A stretch of 64,000 bases of DNA from Kaistella jeonii. Its GTDB lineage: Bacteria > Bacteroidota > Bacteroidia > Flavobacteriales > Weeksellaceae. Position 1 is the first letter of the stretch. Every line of letters begins with the position of its first letter. The stretch is taken from the NCBI RefSeq assembly GCF_000812865.1, contig NZ_JSYL01000001.1, positions 372,001-436,000 of the forward strand. The letters run 5' to 3'. Positions 25,779 through 34,324 of the stretch are shown piece after piece. The translations under genes were made by a program, and so were the position numbers. Below the pieces are notes generated by a model that ran no database searches, was not told where the DNA came from, and saw only the letters and a list, made by a program, of their open reading frames with translations.

Positions 25779-28172
25779 ATGAACAGAAGAATCAAACACG
25801 TTACGGTTTTAGGTTCAGGAATTATGGGTTCCGGTATCGCAGCACACTTCGCCAACATTGGTGTACAAGTGCTTTTGCTCGATATTGTTCCTTTTGAATT
25901 GACCGAGACTGAACAGAAAAAAGGTTTAACGAAAGAAGATAAGATTGTTAGAAACAGAATCGCTGCCGAAAATTTTGTCAAATTGACCAAGTCAAGTCCG
26001 GCTTTATTGTATTCTCCGAAATTTGCAGAGAGAATTACGGTTGGAAACTTCGACGATGATTTAGAAAAGATCAAAAAAACCGACTGGATCATTGAGGTTG
26101 TTGTTGAAAGACTAGACATTAAAAAATCGGTTTACGAAAAGATCGAACAGTTTAGGAAGCCAGGAACTTTGGTTTCATCAAATACTTCCGGAATTCCAAT
26201 TCATTTCTTAATTGAAGGTAGAAGCGATGATTTCAAAAAATATTTTGCAGGAACGCATTTCTTTAATCCGGTAAGATATTTACCACTTTTAGAAGTTATT
26301 CCTACGCCGGAAACCGATCCTAAAATTATTCAATTCTATATGGATTATGGCGCGAAGTTTTTGGGCAAAACAACGGTTTTAGCAAAAGATACTCCAGCTT
26401 TTATCGCTAATAGAATTGGTGTTTTTTCCATGATGAATTTGCTTCATGAAATCAAAGGTTTAGGCTTAAATGTTTCTGATATTGATAAATTAACCGGTCC
26501 AATTATCGGTCGTCCAAAATCTGCTACCTTTAGAACTGCGGATGTTGTTGGGCTGGATACTTTGGTAATGGTTGCTGATGGCGTTCGAAACAGTAAAATG
26601 GAAGCGAACGATTTTAACGACGTTTTCAAATTGCCGGATTACGTTCAGAAAATGGTAGAAAACAAATGGTTGGGTTCAAAATCTGAGCAGGGTTTCTATA
26701 AGAAAATTAAAAATGCTGAAGGTAAATCTGAAATTCATGGGTTGAATTTAGATACCATGGAATATGAACTTCAAGGAAAATCGAACTTCCCTACTCTGGA
26801 ATTAACGAAAAGTATTGATAAACCGATTGATCGTTTCAAAGTTCTTATTGGTGGAAAAGACAAGGCCGGAGAATTATATCGTAAATCTTTAGGCGCTTTG
26901 TTCGCTTATGTTTCTCATAAAGTTCCGGAAATTTCTGATGAAGTTTACAAAATCGACGATGCCATGCGTGCAGGTTTTGGTTGGGAAAATGGTCCCTTCG
27001 AAATCTGGGATGCGGTTGGAGTTCAAAAAGGAATTGAATTGGCGAAAGATGCTGATTATGAAGTTTCTGACTGGGTGAAAAACGTAGAAAGTTTTTATAA
27101 AGTAAACGACGAAGGTCAAAGCATCTATTTCGATAAAAACTCTGGAAACTATAATAGTATTCCGGGACAAGAATCTTTTATCATTCTTGATAATATAAGA
27201 AAAAATAAAACCCTTTGGAAAAATTCAGGATCTTCAATTCAGGATTTAGGCGATGGAATTATCAACTTTGAGATCCATTCAAAAATGAACTCTTTAGGAG
27301 GCGAAGTTTTAGATGGTTTGAACAGAGCGATCGACTTAGCAGAAAAAGAATATGACGGTTTAGTAGTTGGAAATCAAGGAGCGAATTTCTCTGTCGGAGC
27401 AAATTTAGCCATGATCTTAATGATGGCGATCGATCAGGATTGGGACGATCTGAATATGGCAATTGCTTATTTCCAGAAATCAATGATGCGCGTTCGTTAC
27501 TCTTCAATTCCTGTAATAGTTGCTCCACACGGAATGACTCTTGGTGGTGGTTGCGAAATGACAATGCACGCGGATAGAGTTGTTGCCGCGGCAGAAACGT
27601 ATATTGGTTTGGTAGAAACCGGAGTCGGTGTAATTCCTGGCGGTGGTGGTACCAAAGAAATGGCGTTGAGAGTATCTCGAGAATTCCATTCTGATGATGT
27701 TAAGAATAACAGACTTCGAGATATGTTCATGAATATCGCGATGGGTAAAGTAGCAACTTCTGCTTATGAAGCCTACGATATGGGGATTTTAGAAAACCAT
27801 AAAGACATCGTGGTGGTGAATAAAAACCGTCAGATAAAGACTGCTAAAATGTTAGCCTTAAGTTTAGCGGAACATGGTTACACGCAACCGATCGAACAAA
27901 AAGTAAAAGTTTTGGGTCGTGATGCATTAGGAATGTTCTTGGTTGGAACGGATCAAATGTTAACCGGAAATTATATTTCTGCGCACGATAAACTAATTGC
28001 AGACAAATTAGCCAACGTTTTAGTGGGTGGAAATCTTTCTGAACCAACAATCGTTACTGAACAGTATTTATTGAATTTGGAAAGAGAAACTTTCTTACAA
28101 CTTTGTGGAGAAAGAAAAACTTTGGAGCGTATTCAGTTCATGTTAACTAAGGGGAAACCGCTTAGAAACTAA
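25779..28172 (+). CDS. fadB: 3-hydroxyacyl-CoA dehydrogenase / enoyl-CoA hydratase fusion
   Basis: 797 aa. The dehydrogenase comes first: NAD-binding VLGSGIMGSGIAAHFANIG at about residues 9-27, then GTHFFNPVRYLPLLEVI and the second HAD repeat around residues 385-430. The crotonase-fold hydratase is C-terminal: GGGCEMTMHADRVVAAAETYIGLVETGVGVIPGGGGTKEMALR near 588-630. This order (HAD then ECH) is the reverse of E. coli FadB and is typical of many other bacteria. It carries out the hydration and NAD-dependent oxidation steps of beta-oxidation. A hairpin repeat lies between it and fadA. Confidence 0.93.
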   Translation: MNRRIKHVTVLGSGIMGSGIAAHFANIGVQVLLLDIVPFELTETEQKKGLTKEDKIVRNRIAAENFVKLTKSSPALLYSPKFAERITVGNFDDDLEKIKKTDWIIEVVVERLDIKKSVYEKIEQFRKPGTLVSSNTSGIPIHFLIEGRSDDFKKYFAGTHFFNPVRYLPLLEVIPTPETDPKIIQFYMDYGAKFLGKTTVLAKDTPAFIANRIGVFSMMNLLHEIKGLGLNVSDIDKLTGPIIGRPKSATFRTADVVGLDTLVMVADGVRNSKMEANDFNDVFKLPDYVQKMVENKWLGSKSEQGFYKKIKNAEGKSEIHGLNLDTMEYELQGKSNFPTLELTKSIDKPIDRFKVLIGGKDKAGELYRKSLGALFAYVSHKVPEISDEVYKIDDAMRAGFGWENGPFEIWDAVGVQKGIELAKDADYEVSDWVKNVESFYKVNDEGQSIYFDKNSGNYNSIPGQESFIILDNIRKNKTLWKNSGSSIQDLGDGIINFEIHSKMNSLGGEVLDGLNRAIDLAEKEYDGLVVGNQGANFSVGANLAMILMMAIDQDWDDLNMAIAYFQKSMMRVRYSSIPVIVAPHGMTLGGGCEMTMHADRVVAAAETYIGLVETGVGVIPGGGGTKEMALRVSREFHSDDVKNNRLRDMFMNIAMGKVATSAYEAYDMGILENHKDIVVVNKNRQIKTAKMLALSLAEHGYTQPIEQKVKVLGRDALGMFLVGTDQMLTGNYISAHDKLIADKLANVLVGGNLSEPTIVTEQYLLNLERETFLQLCGERKTLERIQFMLTKGKPLRN

Positions 28173-28181
28173 TTTTCAATT

Positions 28182-28229
28182 GTTGAGCCACGAAGTGGTG
28201 AAATCAAAAGCATTGGGTGAAGCCCAATG
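28182..28229. repeat. Two small hairpins between fadB and fadA
   Basis: CCAC-GAA-GTGG (28188-28198) and CATTGGG-TGAAG-CCCAATG (28211-28229) lie in the 84-bp gap. There is no T-run, so this is not a clear terminator. It resembles a small intergenic palindromic repeat and may stabilise or space the message. Confidence 0.5.
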
Positions 28230-28256
28230 ATATGAAATTAAATTAAAATTTAAAAA

Positions 28257-29441
28257 ATGTCAAAACAAGCATATATAATAAGAGGGTTCAGAACGGCGGT
28301 TGGTAAAGCACCGAAAGGAAGTTTGAGATTCACACGTCCCGACGTAATGGCAGCGACCGTTATTGAAAAATTAATGGAGGCAGTTCCAAATCTGGATAAA
28401 AACAGAATCGACGACTTAATCGTTGGTAACGCAATGCCAGAAGCTGAACAAGGTTTAAATGTAGCGCGTTTAATTTCATTAATGGGATTAAAAACGGATC
28501 AAGTTCCGGGTGTTACGGTAAACAGATATTGCGCATCCGGAAGTGAAGCAATTGCAATTGCTTCTGCAAAAATCCAGGCTGGAATGGCTGATTGTATCAT
28601 CGCAGGTGGAACAGAATCAATGTCTTACATTCCGATGGGTGGTTATAAACCAGTTCCGGAAAGTGATATGGCGAAATTAAATCCTGATTACTATTGGGGA
28701 ATGGGTTATACGGCGGAAGAAGTGGCAAAACAGTTCAATATTTCGCGTGAAGAGCAAGATCAGTTTTCTTTCGAATCACACAATAAAGCTTTGAAAGCCA
28801 ACGAAACAGGTAGATTTAAAGATCAGATCATTCCGATTCCAGTTGAATACAATTACCTGGATGAAAACCAAAAAATGCAAACCAAGAAATATGATTTTTC
28901 TGTAGATGAAGGTCCAAGAAAGGGAACGAGTTTAGAAGGTTTGGCAAAACTTCGTCCTGTATTTGCAAATGGCGGAAGTGTAACTGCGGGAAACTCTTCT
29001 CAAATGAGTGATGGTGCGGCTTTCGTAATTGTAATGTCAGAGGAAATGATGAAGGAATTAAATTTGGAACCAGAAGCAAGATTGGTGGCTTATGCAGCAG
29101 CAGGTGTTGAGCCAAGAATCATGGGAATGGGTCCATTATACGCAATTCCGAAAGCATTAAAACAAGCAGGTTTGGAATTAAAGGACATCGATTTAATAGA
29201 ATTGAATGAAGCCTTTGCATCTCAATCAGTTGCTTTAAAAAAAGAGTTGAATCTTAATCCAGATATTCTAAATGTAAACGGTGGTGCCATCGCACTCGGA
29301 CATCCACTTGGTTGTACCGGAACAAAATTAACCGTTCAACTTCTAGACGAAATGAAAAAACGCGGCAACATGAAATACGGAATGGTTTCTATGTGCGTAG
29401 GAACGGGTCAAGGAGCGGCTTCTATCTTTGAACTTCTCTAA
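28257..29441 (+). CDS. fadA: Acetyl-CoA C-acyltransferase (beta-oxidation thiolase)
   Basis: 394 aa. Nucleophilic Cys in VNRYCASGSEAIAIA (about residue 91), NEAFASQSVALKK near 321, catalytic His in GHPLGCTGTKL near 348 and the second Cys in VSMCVGTGQGAA near 380. It cleaves 3-ketoacyl-CoA to acetyl-CoA and a shortened acyl-CoA. It follows the HAD/ECH gene and precedes the acyl-CoA dehydrogenase, with an S23 cassette inserted immediately after its stop codon. Confidence 0.94.
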   Translation: MSKQAYIIRGFRTAVGKAPKGSLRFTRPDVMAATVIEKLMEAVPNLDKNRIDDLIVGNAMPEAEQGLNVARLISLMGLKTDQVPGVTVNRYCASGSEAIAIASAKIQAGMADCIIAGGTESMSYIPMGGYKPVPESDMAKLNPDYYWGMGYTAEEVAKQFNISREEQDQFSFESHNKALKANETGRFKDQIIPIPVEYNYLDENQKMQTKKYDFSVDEGPRKGTSLEGLAKLRPVFANGGSVTAGNSSQMSDGAAFVIVMSEEMMKELNLEPEARLVAYAAAGVEPRIMGMGPLYAIPKALKQAGLELKDIDLIELNEAFASQSVALKKELNLNPDILNVNGGAIALGHPLGCTGTKLTVQLLDEMKKRGNMKYGMVSMCVGTGQGAASIFELL

Positions 29442-29448
29442 AGGACGG

Positions 29449-29478
29449 ATAGATGATAGACGGATAGATGATAGACTG
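29449..29478 (+). repeat. Left boundary repeat of S23 cassette
   Basis: Two tandem 15-bp units, ATAGATGATAGACGG and ATAGATGATAGACTG, start 8 bp after the fadA stop. The second is the exact reverse complement of 29921-29935. Confidence 0.8.
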
Positions 29479-29512
29479 CAATAAGATAAGTTTAATTAAA
29501 TAACTTTTAAAT

Positions 29513-29875
29513 ATGAGCGATTTCAAAAGACATAATTTCAAGAAATTGAAAATTTGGCATATGGCTCTGGAAATTGCGAAAAATATTTCAGATATCACTA
29601 TCACCTTTCCTTCCTTTGAAAATTTTGGAATGAGAAGTCAGATGGATAGATGTTCGGTTTCAATTGTATCAAATGTAGCCGAAGGTTCAAGTAGAACTAA
29701 TAAATCTTTTAGTCATTTCTTAGATATGTCTTTAGGTTCATCTTTCGAATTGCAAACCCAACTTATTTTAGCAAACTATAAAAAATACATTTCGGATGAA
29801 CTTACTGTTTCATTAGAAAGTAAAATTGAAGAATTTCAACGTGCTACGATGGTTTTCCAAAACACATTGAATTAA
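29513..29875 (+). CDS. Four-helix-bundle protein of the S23 (23S rRNA intervening sequence) family
   Basis: 120 aa. The pattern HNFKKLKIWHMALEIAKNISDIT, FGMRSQMDRCSVSIVSNVAEGSSR and FSHFLDMSLGSSFELQTQLILA is that of the S23/four-helix-bundle family, first seen inside 23S rRNA intervening sequences of spirochaetes but free-standing in Bacteroidota. Its function is unknown; a basic face suggests RNA binding. It is not related to fatty-acid oxidation and sits in the operon between inverted 15-bp repeats. Confidence 0.88.
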   Translation: MSDFKRHNFKKLKIWHMALEIAKNISDITITFPSFENFGMRSQMDRCSVSIVSNVAEGSSRTNKSFSHFLDMSLGSSFELQTQLILANYKKYISDELTVSLESKIEEFQRATMVFQNTLN

Positions 29876-29905
29876 TAATTATAACAACCAAATTAATTAA
29901 GATGA

Positions 29906-29935
29906 CAGTCTATTATCTATCAGTCTATCATCTAT
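29906..29935 (-). repeat. Right boundary repeat of S23 cassette
   Basis: Two tandem 15-bp units, CAGTCTATTATCTAT and CAGTCTATCATCTAT, inverted relative to the left pair; it ends 21 bp before the acyl-CoA dehydrogenase start. Confidence 0.8.
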
Positions 29936-29956
29936 TATCATTAAAAAATTAACATC

Positions 29957-31747
29957 ATGAGCGATACAACAAAAACAACATTAAAAGGCGGTGAATTCAT
30001 CATCAAAGATATTCCTGCAGCAGAACTGTACAGTCTTGAAGAACTGACAGAAGAACAAAAAATGCTTCGTGATTCACTTCATGAATTTATGGAGAGAGAA
30101 GTCATTCCAAACAGAGAGCGTTTCGAGCAGAAAGATTACGCTTTGACTCAGGAAACAATGCGTAAACTGGGCGAACTGGGAACTTTGGGAATTGCAGTTC
30201 CGGAGGAATATGGCGGTCTTGGAATGGGATTCGTGAGTACGATGTTGGCATGTGATGTTGTTTCCGGTGGAAATGGTTCCTTGGCAACTGCTTATGGCGC
30301 ACACACGGGAATTGGAACACTTCCTATCCTCTTGTACGGAACTGAAGAGCAAAAACAAAAATACCTTCCAGCTTTAGCGACAGGTGAAAAATTCGGTGCT
30401 TACTGCTTGACAGAGCCAGATGCAGGTTCCGATGCGAACTCAGGGAAAACGAGAGCAGTTCTTTCTGAAGATGGAAAACACTGGATCATCACCGGACAAA
30501 AAATGTGGATCTCGAATGCAGGATTTGCAGAAACTTTTACGCTTTTTGCCAGAATTGAAGATGACAAAAACATTACCGGATTCGTGATCAACCGTTCAGA
30601 ACTGGAAGATCCAAACAGCATGACAATGGGCGAAGAAGAACATAAATTAGGAATTCGCTCCTCTTCCACCCGTCAGGTTTTCTTTAATGATATGAAAATT
30701 CCGGTAGAGAATCTTTTAGGAGAAAGAAATAACGGTTTCAAAATCGCTTTGAATGCTTTGAATGCAGGTCGAATTAAATTGGCTGCAGCAAACGTTGATG
30801 GACAAAGAAGAATTACTTCATTGGCTATCAATTATGCAAACGAAAGAAAACAATTCGGTGTTTCAATTTCTACTTTCGGCGCGATCCGTAAGAAAATTGC
30901 TGAAATGTCAACTGGGATTTTCGTTTCAGAATCTGGAGCGTACAGAGCAGCGAAAAATGTAGAAGATAAAATTGAAGAATTTGTAACGGAAGGAATGACG
31001 CACGAAAAAGCGGAAATGAATGCTTTAGCAGAATACGCCGTTGAATGTTCTATTTTGAAAGTTTACGTTTCCGATCTTACGCAACATATTGCTGATGAAG
31101 GAATTCAGATCTACGGTGGAATGGGATTCTCCGAAGATGCACCAATGGAAGCAGCCTGGAGAGATTCACGAATAGGACGTATATACGAAGGAACCAATGA
31201 AATCAACCGACTTCTCGCCGTAGGAATGTTGATCAAGAAAACAATGAAAGGCGAACTTGATCTGTTGAAACCAGCCATGGCAATCGGAAAAGAATTGATG
31301 GGAATTCCTTCATTTGAAGTTCCTGATTATTCAGAATACATGTCTGAGGAAAAAGCAATTCTTCACAACTTGAAGAAAGTATTCTTAATGGTTGCCGGAG
31401 CTGCACTTCAGAAATACATGATGGACATTGAAAAACAGCAGCATCTTTTATTAAATGCTTCTGAAATTCTGAACCAAATCTATATGGCAGAATCTGCAGT
31501 TTTAAGAGCAGAAAAACATTTCGATACTGATTCTGTGCAAGCAGCAATGGCGAGATTAAATCTTTATAAAGCTGTGGAAGCAATTACCACAGCAGCGAAA
31601 GAAGGAATTGTATCCTTTGCAGAAGGCGACGAACAGCGCATGATGCTTTCTGGCTTACGCAGATTTACAAAATACACCAATATGCCAAATGTAGTTGCCC
31701 TGACTGAAAAAGTTGCAGCCCATTTCGTGGAAAAAGGATCTTACTAG
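29957..31747 (+). CDS. Acyl-CoA dehydrogenase, long C-terminal form
   Basis: 596 aa, longer than the 380 aa of short-chain enzymes. The N-terminal and middle domains show YCLTEPDAGSDANSGKT (FAD/substrate contact, about residues 146-162) and WISNAGFAETFTLFARI. The C-terminal domain carries GGMGFSEDAPMEAAWRDSRIGRIYEGTNEINRLL (about 390-425), with the Glu of YEGTNEI as the likely catalytic base. About 170 extra C-terminal residues resemble the VLCAD/ACAD9-like extension. It oxidises acyl-CoA to enoyl-CoA and donates electrons to ETF, encoded at 11-13 kb. Last gene of the operon, followed by a terminator. Confidence 0.93.
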   Translation: MSDTTKTTLKGGEFIIKDIPAAELYSLEELTEEQKMLRDSLHEFMEREVIPNRERFEQKDYALTQETMRKLGELGTLGIAVPEEYGGLGMGFVSTMLACDVVSGGNGSLATAYGAHTGIGTLPILLYGTEEQKQKYLPALATGEKFGAYCLTEPDAGSDANSGKTRAVLSEDGKHWIITGQKMWISNAGFAETFTLFARIEDDKNITGFVINRSELEDPNSMTMGEEEHKLGIRSSSTRQVFFNDMKIPVENLLGERNNGFKIALNALNAGRIKLAAANVDGQRRITSLAINYANERKQFGVSISTFGAIRKKIAEMSTGIFVSESGAYRAAKNVEDKIEEFVTEGMTHEKAEMNALAEYAVECSILKVYVSDLTQHIADEGIQIYGGMGFSEDAPMEAAWRDSRIGRIYEGTNEINRLLAVGMLIKKTMKGELDLLKPAMAIGKELMGIPSFEVPDYSEYMSEEKAILHNLKKVFLMVAGAALQKYMMDIEKQQHLLLNASEILNQIYMAESAVLRAEKHFDTDSVQAAMARLNLYKAVEAITTAAKEGIVSFAEGDEQRMMLSGLRRFTKYTNMPNVVALTEKVAAHFVEKGSY

Positions 31748-31768
31748 AAATAGTCTGATATGTGGTTT

Positions 31769-31806
31769 GAACGCTCTGAGAAATCAGGGCGTTCTTTTTT
31801 CTTTTT
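31769..31806 (+). terminator. Terminator of beta-oxidation operon
   Basis: GAACGCTCTGA-GAAA-TCAGGGCGTTC followed by a T-rich tract, 22 bases after the stop codon. Confidence 0.92.
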
Positions 31807-31818
31807 TTTGGAATTGTA

Positions 31819-31850
31819 AGCACGGATTGTAAATCCGCGCTATCGGGTTT
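31819..31850 (+). repeat. REP-like palindrome, copy a
   Basis: AGCACGGATT-GT-AAATCCGCGCT then ATCGGGTTT. It is the inverted counterpart of 31957-31988 and brackets a RAYT-tail remnant. Confidence 0.7.
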
Positions 31851-31935
31851 ACGAGGAAAAAAGGTGAATTTTTAAAAAAATTTATAACTATAAAATTATA
31901 TTTAACGATTCCTTTACGATAATTTAAACATTGCC

Positions 31936-31956
31936 TCACCCCATAAAAACCAAAAA
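31936..31956 (-). pseudogene. Tiny remnant of a RAYT gene tail
   Basis: On the minus strand the bases read F-L-V-F-M-G-stop (stop at 31938-31936), matching the FVVFMG end of the intact RAYT gene, and a REP element adjoins it. Too short for certainty on its own. Confidence 0.4.
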
Positions 31957-31990
31957 AACCCGATGTCGCGGATTTGCAATCCGTGACGAC
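31957..31990 (-). repeat. REP-like palindrome, copy b
   Basis: ACCCGATGTCGCGGATTTGC followed by AATCCGTGACGA. It lies 17-50 bases beyond the stop of the RAYT gene and is inverted relative to copy a. Confidence 0.7.
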
Positions 31991-32006
31991 ACTACAACAA
32001 CTACAA

Positions 32007-32564
32007 TCAACCCATAAAAACCACAAAAACATCTAAAGGATTTTCTAAATCAGCATAATTTCTCGCACTGCTGAAATAATAATTCTCCGCTTCCGAGACA
32101 ATTTTCTCTTTTACAGGATTTTGGTGGATATAATTTATCTTTTCTTTAATCCATTTATTAGAATAGACTTCTTCTGCATGATAACCATCTTGCCAAACCT
32201 TATATTTCTGCTCACGTGCCAAATGTTCACAAGATTTTTTAAAATAATCCAACATCCACTCTCTTCTACTTTCAGGTGAGTTTTCAATGGTTTCAATAAT
32301 TTTCTTGGAGGTGAACTTTTTAAAATCTCGCATGATCTCTGACAAAGAATCTTTTCCATCGGACCTGCAAAGAATATGCAGATGATTAGACATTAAGCAG
32401 TACGCAAATATTGATAAACCTTTCTGAGCTTGACAATATTTTAAAGAATCTACAATCACCATTTTCTGAGATAACCGCGTGAAAACATCAACCCAACCAC
32501 CAACCGTAACCGTTATAAAATAGGCCATATCAATATCTGGAGCTTTGTATTTGGTAGACATCAT
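32007..32564 (-). CDS. REP-associated tyrosine transposase (RAYT, Y1_Tnp)
   Basis: 185 aa. The HUH motif is in CLMSNHLHILCRS (HxH, about residues 59-68) and the conserved N-terminus AYFITVTVGGWVDVF is that of IS200/RAYT proteins. The catalytic Tyr is probably in the NYIHQNP segment near residue 145, placed as in other RAYTs. These single-copy, non-autonomous-looking enzymes process REP palindromes in single-stranded DNA. REP-like palindromes flank it on both sides (31957-31990 and 32585-32611), and a decayed RAYT tail with its own REP occurs at 36.7 kb. Intact reading frame, likely functional. Confidence 0.9.
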   Translation of the reverse strand: MMSTKYKAPDIDMAYFITVTVGGWVDVFTRLSQKMVIVDSLKYCQAQKGLSIFAYCLMSNHLHILCRSDGKDSLSEIMRDFKKFTSKKIIETIENSPESRREWMLDYFKKSCEHLAREQKYKVWQDGYHAEEVYSNKWIKEKINYIHQNPVKEKIVSEAENYYFSSARNYADLENPLDVFVVFMG

Positions 32565-32584
32565 TGTTTTTTTTAAAGAAGTAA

Positions 32585-32611
32585 AAGCACGGATTGCAAA
32601 TCCGCGCTTTT
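32585..32611. repeat. REP-like palindrome, copy c
   Basis: AAGCACGGATT-GC-AAATCCGCGCTTTT, 20 bases upstream of the RAYT start. Related CCGCGC fragments continue to about 32670. Confidence 0.7.
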
Positions 32612-32713
32612 ATCATTCATCATTCCGCGCAATAATAACTTACTCCGCGCTATAATCATTTGGCGCTATCGTAATTGTAACCGCACTATGCAAATGTTTT
32701 AATGTAATTTCAC

Positions 32714-32893
32714 CTACCCTTTTCGATACCAATGAAATAATATGGAGCCCAAAAATGGCATCAATACACAAATGAAAAGCCACATTAATTTTCTGGGTGT
32801 TGAATAAGGACTTTTTATAATTTCTGTAATACTAAAAATTAAGACTGCAATAAATAGAATTACAAATACGGTATAATACGTTTGAGTGCTCAT
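32714..32893 (-). CDS. Small PLDc_N-type membrane protein
   Basis: 59 aa from the ATG at 32893 (a GTG at 32914 would give 66 aa). Two hydrophobic helices (about residues 5-24 and 35-54) separated by a short basic loop, with PRKLMWLFICVLMPFLGSILFHWYRK matching the PLDc_N pattern found in stand-alone small proteins and at the N-terminus of cardiolipin synthases. Function unknown; membrane location is clear. Confidence 0.65.
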   Translation of the reverse strand: MSTQTYYTVFVILFIAVLIFSITEIIKSPYSTPRKLMWLFICVLMPFLGSILFHWYRKG

Positions 32894-33118
32894 CACAATT
32901 TTTGTCTTCTTCACTTTTGTTTTAAAATAGATCGATTGAGAAGACTTTTTTTATCCGACTATTTTAACATTAATGCTGTAAAATCTTATTTTCTATAATT
33001 AATACTATTCAAAATTACAAATTTGATAATATTCTATTGTATTTAAAACGATATTTATTTTACATATTTCATATTGCTTCTTTCTAATCTTGTTTAGATT
33101 TAAAATGTCTACAATTTT
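32894..33118. other. Intergenic AT-rich stretch
   Basis: No gene, repeat or clear promoter was found here. The base composition is very AT-rich and continues into the decayed XRE tail. Confidence 0.5.
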
Positions 33119-33220
33119 CTATGCACCGGATTTCTCATAGATTTCCAACTCCTTTTTAACCATTATCATTTTATCTCCTATAAATATCACTTCGGTTAGA
33201 GGGACTGAGCGTAATCCATT
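33119..33220 (-). pseudogene. Decayed 3' end of an XRE-regulator paralogue
   Basis: The minus strand encodes VIFIGDKMIMVKKELEIYEK and a few more residues to TAG at 33121-33119. The intact XRE gene 1.2 kb away ends VKINDKMVAMEKELEIYKS. The DNA is similar too (TCCAACTCCTTTT and ATTTTATC blocks). No upstream helix-turn-helix remains. Confidence 0.55.
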
Positions 33221-33294
33221 ATTACAAACATCAATTTTGAATTCGCGCAATCGATTTTTTTAAAAAAAGTCTTATTTTTACCCTAAATAAAATT

Positions 33295-34239
33295 ATGAAA
33301 ATGAAATCTATTTTGTCTTTTACATTGCTACTGATATTTGGTTTGAACCACTTTCTTGCTCAGGATTTTAAAAAACTACCGGCATCTTATTACCTCGATA
33401 AATCTGGCTTGGAGGATGGTAAAATGTTGAAGATAAAAAACCTGACTCATTATGATCTCTATATTACAAGAAATTCTGAAAAAGTAAAGAATTTAAAAGG
33501 AAAAGAGCAAATGGATTTTTATAAAAAAGCTTGGGAAGCGGAGCTAATTACTCTAAAACAAGGGAATTATTATATTGATAATGAAGACTTTAATTTTAAA
33601 TTTAAAATCGATAAAGATGGGTTGCTCACCGATGAAGGCATTTACACCAATAATGATTCTGGTAGTCAATCGGTTTTTACATTTTTAGGGGGTATTGCGG
33701 TACAAAGTGTTGAAAAAAAGAACAGTATAATCGTTGAAAAAACCTCTTTAACCAATGATATTTTTATGTCGGAATTATTTGATAAGGAAGGGAAATTGGT
33801 GAATAAAAGATCCATCAATTTGAAATTAGGTGGTGGTCAGGCAAATACTATTTCTACGCATTACAAAAAGGGAAAAGTAAGCAGCGAACAAAATAATATA
33901 GAAGAAGGTTTTATTTCCTATTACGAAAATGGACAAATAAAAAGGCAGACCAATAATAGAGGAAATTACGGAAAAGAATTTCAGGAAAATGGTAAAATGA
34001 TCAGCCAATATTACACTAAAAACGGTGATTCTTGCAGCGAGGAATATACTGAAGGATTAATGGAATCCAAAAAATGCAGCAACCCAACAGAGGTAAAGGA
34101 ATATACTTACGAAAAAGGAAAACTAAAATTTTACGAAGTTTATAACAAAGCTAATCAACAGGTAAAAGTTTACGATGCGAAAGGAAAAATCAGTAAGAAA
34201 CAACCGATCATGGATAAAATTCCTACTATAGCAAAGTAA
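33295..34239 (+). CDS. Secreted protein with MORN-like (toxin-antitoxin YwqK-type) repeats
   Basis: 314 aa. Residues 1-22 form a signal peptide ending FLAQ. The C-terminal half has YwqK/MORN_2-type repeats: ISYYENGQIKRQTNNRGNYGKEFQENGKMISQYYTKNGDSCSEEYTEGLMESKK. In Bacteroidota such proteins are often named YwqK-family antitoxins by homology, but no toxin is next to it and a signal peptide argues for an envelope or extracellular role. Monocistronic, at the edge of the accessory region. Confidence 0.7.
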   Translation: MKMKSILSFTLLLIFGLNHFLAQDFKKLPASYYLDKSGLEDGKMLKIKNLTHYDLYITRNSEKVKNLKGKEQMDFYKKAWEAELITLKQGNYYIDNEDFNFKFKIDKDGLLTDEGIYTNNDSGSQSVFTFLGGIAVQSVEKKNSIIVEKTSLTNDIFMSELFDKEGKLVNKRSINLKLGGGQANTISTHYKKGKVSSEQNNIEEGFISYYENGQIKRQTNNRGNYGKEFQENGKMISQYYTKNGDSCSEEYTEGLMESKKCSNPTEVKEYTYEKGKLKFYEVYNKANQQVKVYDAKGKISKKQPIMDKIPTIAK

Positions 34240-34247
34240 TTCTTTGT

Positions 34248-34300
34248 ATAGCCGCTGCGCAGCAGTAATAAATGGCTCAAAGTCGGAGACTTTGCGCAAC
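34248..34300. repeat. Pair of small hairpins after the MORN-like gene
   Basis: GCTGCGCAGC (34254-34263) and CAAAGTC-GGA-GACTTTG (34278-34294). A degenerate relative (GGCTCGAAGTCTCCGCACTTTG) occurs at 35055-35076. No clear T-run. Confidence 0.5.
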
Positions 34301-34324
34301 ACGGTGTAAGTTAATCGCTGATTT

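Larger units (their letters stand above)
29449..29935. mobile_element. S23 gene cassette bounded by inverted 15-bp repeats
   Basis: The four-helix-bundle gene is enclosed by two 15-bp units on the left and two in inverted orientation on the right. The segment interrupts an otherwise uniform beta-oxidation operon between fadA and the acyl-CoA dehydrogenase. The arrangement suggests an acquired cassette; no transposase is encoded, so mobilisation would have to be in trans (inference). Confidence 0.55.

Noticed and set aside
29513-29875. S23 gene as an intervening sequence of 23S rRNA
   Set aside because: No rRNA sequence flanks it; it is a free-standing gene in an operon.
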